64,000 bases of DNA from Streptomyces dangxiongensis (GTDB lineage Bacteria > Actinomycetota > Actinomycetes > Streptomycetales > Streptomycetaceae). Where the stretch lies: positions 744,001 through 808,000 of the forward strand of contig NZ_CP033073.1 of NCBI RefSeq assembly GCF_003675325.1, given 5' to 3'. The translations under genes were made by a program, and so were the position numbers. Shown here one piece after another: positions 63,627-64,000 of the stretch. Each line of letters starts with the position of its first letter. The stretch's first letter is position 1. The notes under the pieces were generated by a model, which saw only the letters and a program-made list of their open reading frames with translations, was not told the DNA's origin and searched no databases.

Positions 63627-64000
63627 ATGAGCTTCCCCCAGCCCGACACCGTCCTGGTCACCGGCGCTTCCGGCTTCGTCGCCGGGCACTGCATCGAGGA
63701 ACTGCTCCGGCATGGATACGCCGTCCGCGGCACGGTCCGCGACCCCGCACGGACCGAAAAGGTCACCCACTTGACCGCTCTGGCAGCCGATCTCGGCCGG
63801 CGTGTCGACTTCGTCGCCGCCCACCTGGACACTGACGAGGGCTGGGCCGAAGCGGTCGACGGATGCACCTTCGTACTGCACGTGGCCTCACCGAACCCAC
63901 CCTCGGTCCCGCGCACCGAGGACCAGGTCGTCCGCCCCGCGGTCGACGGCACCTTGCGCGTACTGCGCGCCGCGGCCGCGAGCGACACCGTCCGCCGCGT
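63627..64000 (+). CDS. NAD-dependent epimerase/reductase, 3' end outside the window
   Basis: The first 124 residues of an extended SDR. The Rossmann start TVLVTGASGFVAGHCIEELLRHGYAVRGTVRDP is typical of dihydroflavonol 4-reductase-like and cinnamoyl-CoA-reductase-like enzymes, as is CTFVLHVASPNPPSVPRTEDQVVRPAVDGTLRVLRAAA. The catalytic Tyr-x3-Lys lies beyond the right edge. AGGAAA precedes ATG 63627. It probably reduces a carbonyl on a small molecule using NADPH. Confidence 0.85.
   Translation, partial: MSFPQPDTVLVTGASGFVAGHCIEELLRHGYAVRGTVRDPARTEKVTHLTALAADLGRRVDFVAAHLDTDEGWAEAVDGCTFVLHVASPNPPSVPRTEDQVVRPAVDGTLRVLRAAAASDTVRR

Overview
The window is high-GC actinobacterial DNA that reads as Streptomyces chromosome. 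Codon third positions are almost all G or C, purine-rich Shine-Dalgarno boxes precede many starts, and the gene content is typical of the genus: a class F sortase, resuscitation-promoting factor, SpoIIE-type phosphatase, wax ester/diacylglycerol acyltransferase, DUF574 methyltransferase, TAT signals and proline-rich secreted proteins. From memory, the order of the left two thirds recalls the S. coelicolor SCO0928-SCO0975 arm region (RmdA, SCO0930 lipoprotein, Sco0958 acyltransferase, RpfD, Gnd). I could not check this.

Region 1 (1-43.5 kb) is dense, mostly intact chromosome. In order it holds a LysR fragment; a translationally coupled methyltransferase and c-di-GMP GGDEF-EAL protein; secreted repeat proteins beside a class F sortase; a polysaccharide deacetylase; a fused MprF-LysRS (LysX); a USP protein, an amino-acid permease and a CapA lipoprotein; an ECF sigma factor followed by its likely zinc anti-sigma factor; a DNA glycosylase; a PAS-GAF-SpoIIE-ATPase protein; a DUF6777 lipoprotein and a lipase maturation factor; an amidase; a zinc-finger SDR; the acyltransferase; a GH92 mannosidase; glycogen genes glgC and glgA coupled to a FhuF-like Fe-S protein; a DMT transporter; an Rpf-LysM-M23 cell-wall hydrolase; gnd; and panD. 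Decay is limited here: one scar fuses a GH38 mannosidase piece to an amidohydrolase piece, and one or two small genes are frameshifted.

Region 2 (about 43.5-62 kb) is a battered genomic island. It carries remnants of IS5, IS630 and other transposases, fragments of at least three tyrosine recombinases, an ATPase split from its neighbour by an IS fragment, and several frameshifted genes. Embedded and apparently intact is a compact four-gene divergent locus at 45.3-49.7 kb. On one side is a 730-residue protein with a TIR-like core, coupled to a helical-repeat protein. On the other side are a SLATT/RipA-like membrane protein and a SLOG-fold protein. This looks like a nucleotide-signal conflict (anti-phage) system and is the most interesting item in the window.

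Region 3 (59-64 kb) holds regulator/enzyme pairs with visible operators: a CGNR zinc-finger regulator divergent from an alpha/beta hydrolase, with two CTAACC...GGTTAG dyads, and a TetR regulator divergent from an SDR gene that carries an in-frame amber codon. An NAD-dependent epimerase/reductase runs off the right edge.

No tRNA, rRNA, CRISPR array or replication origin was seen.
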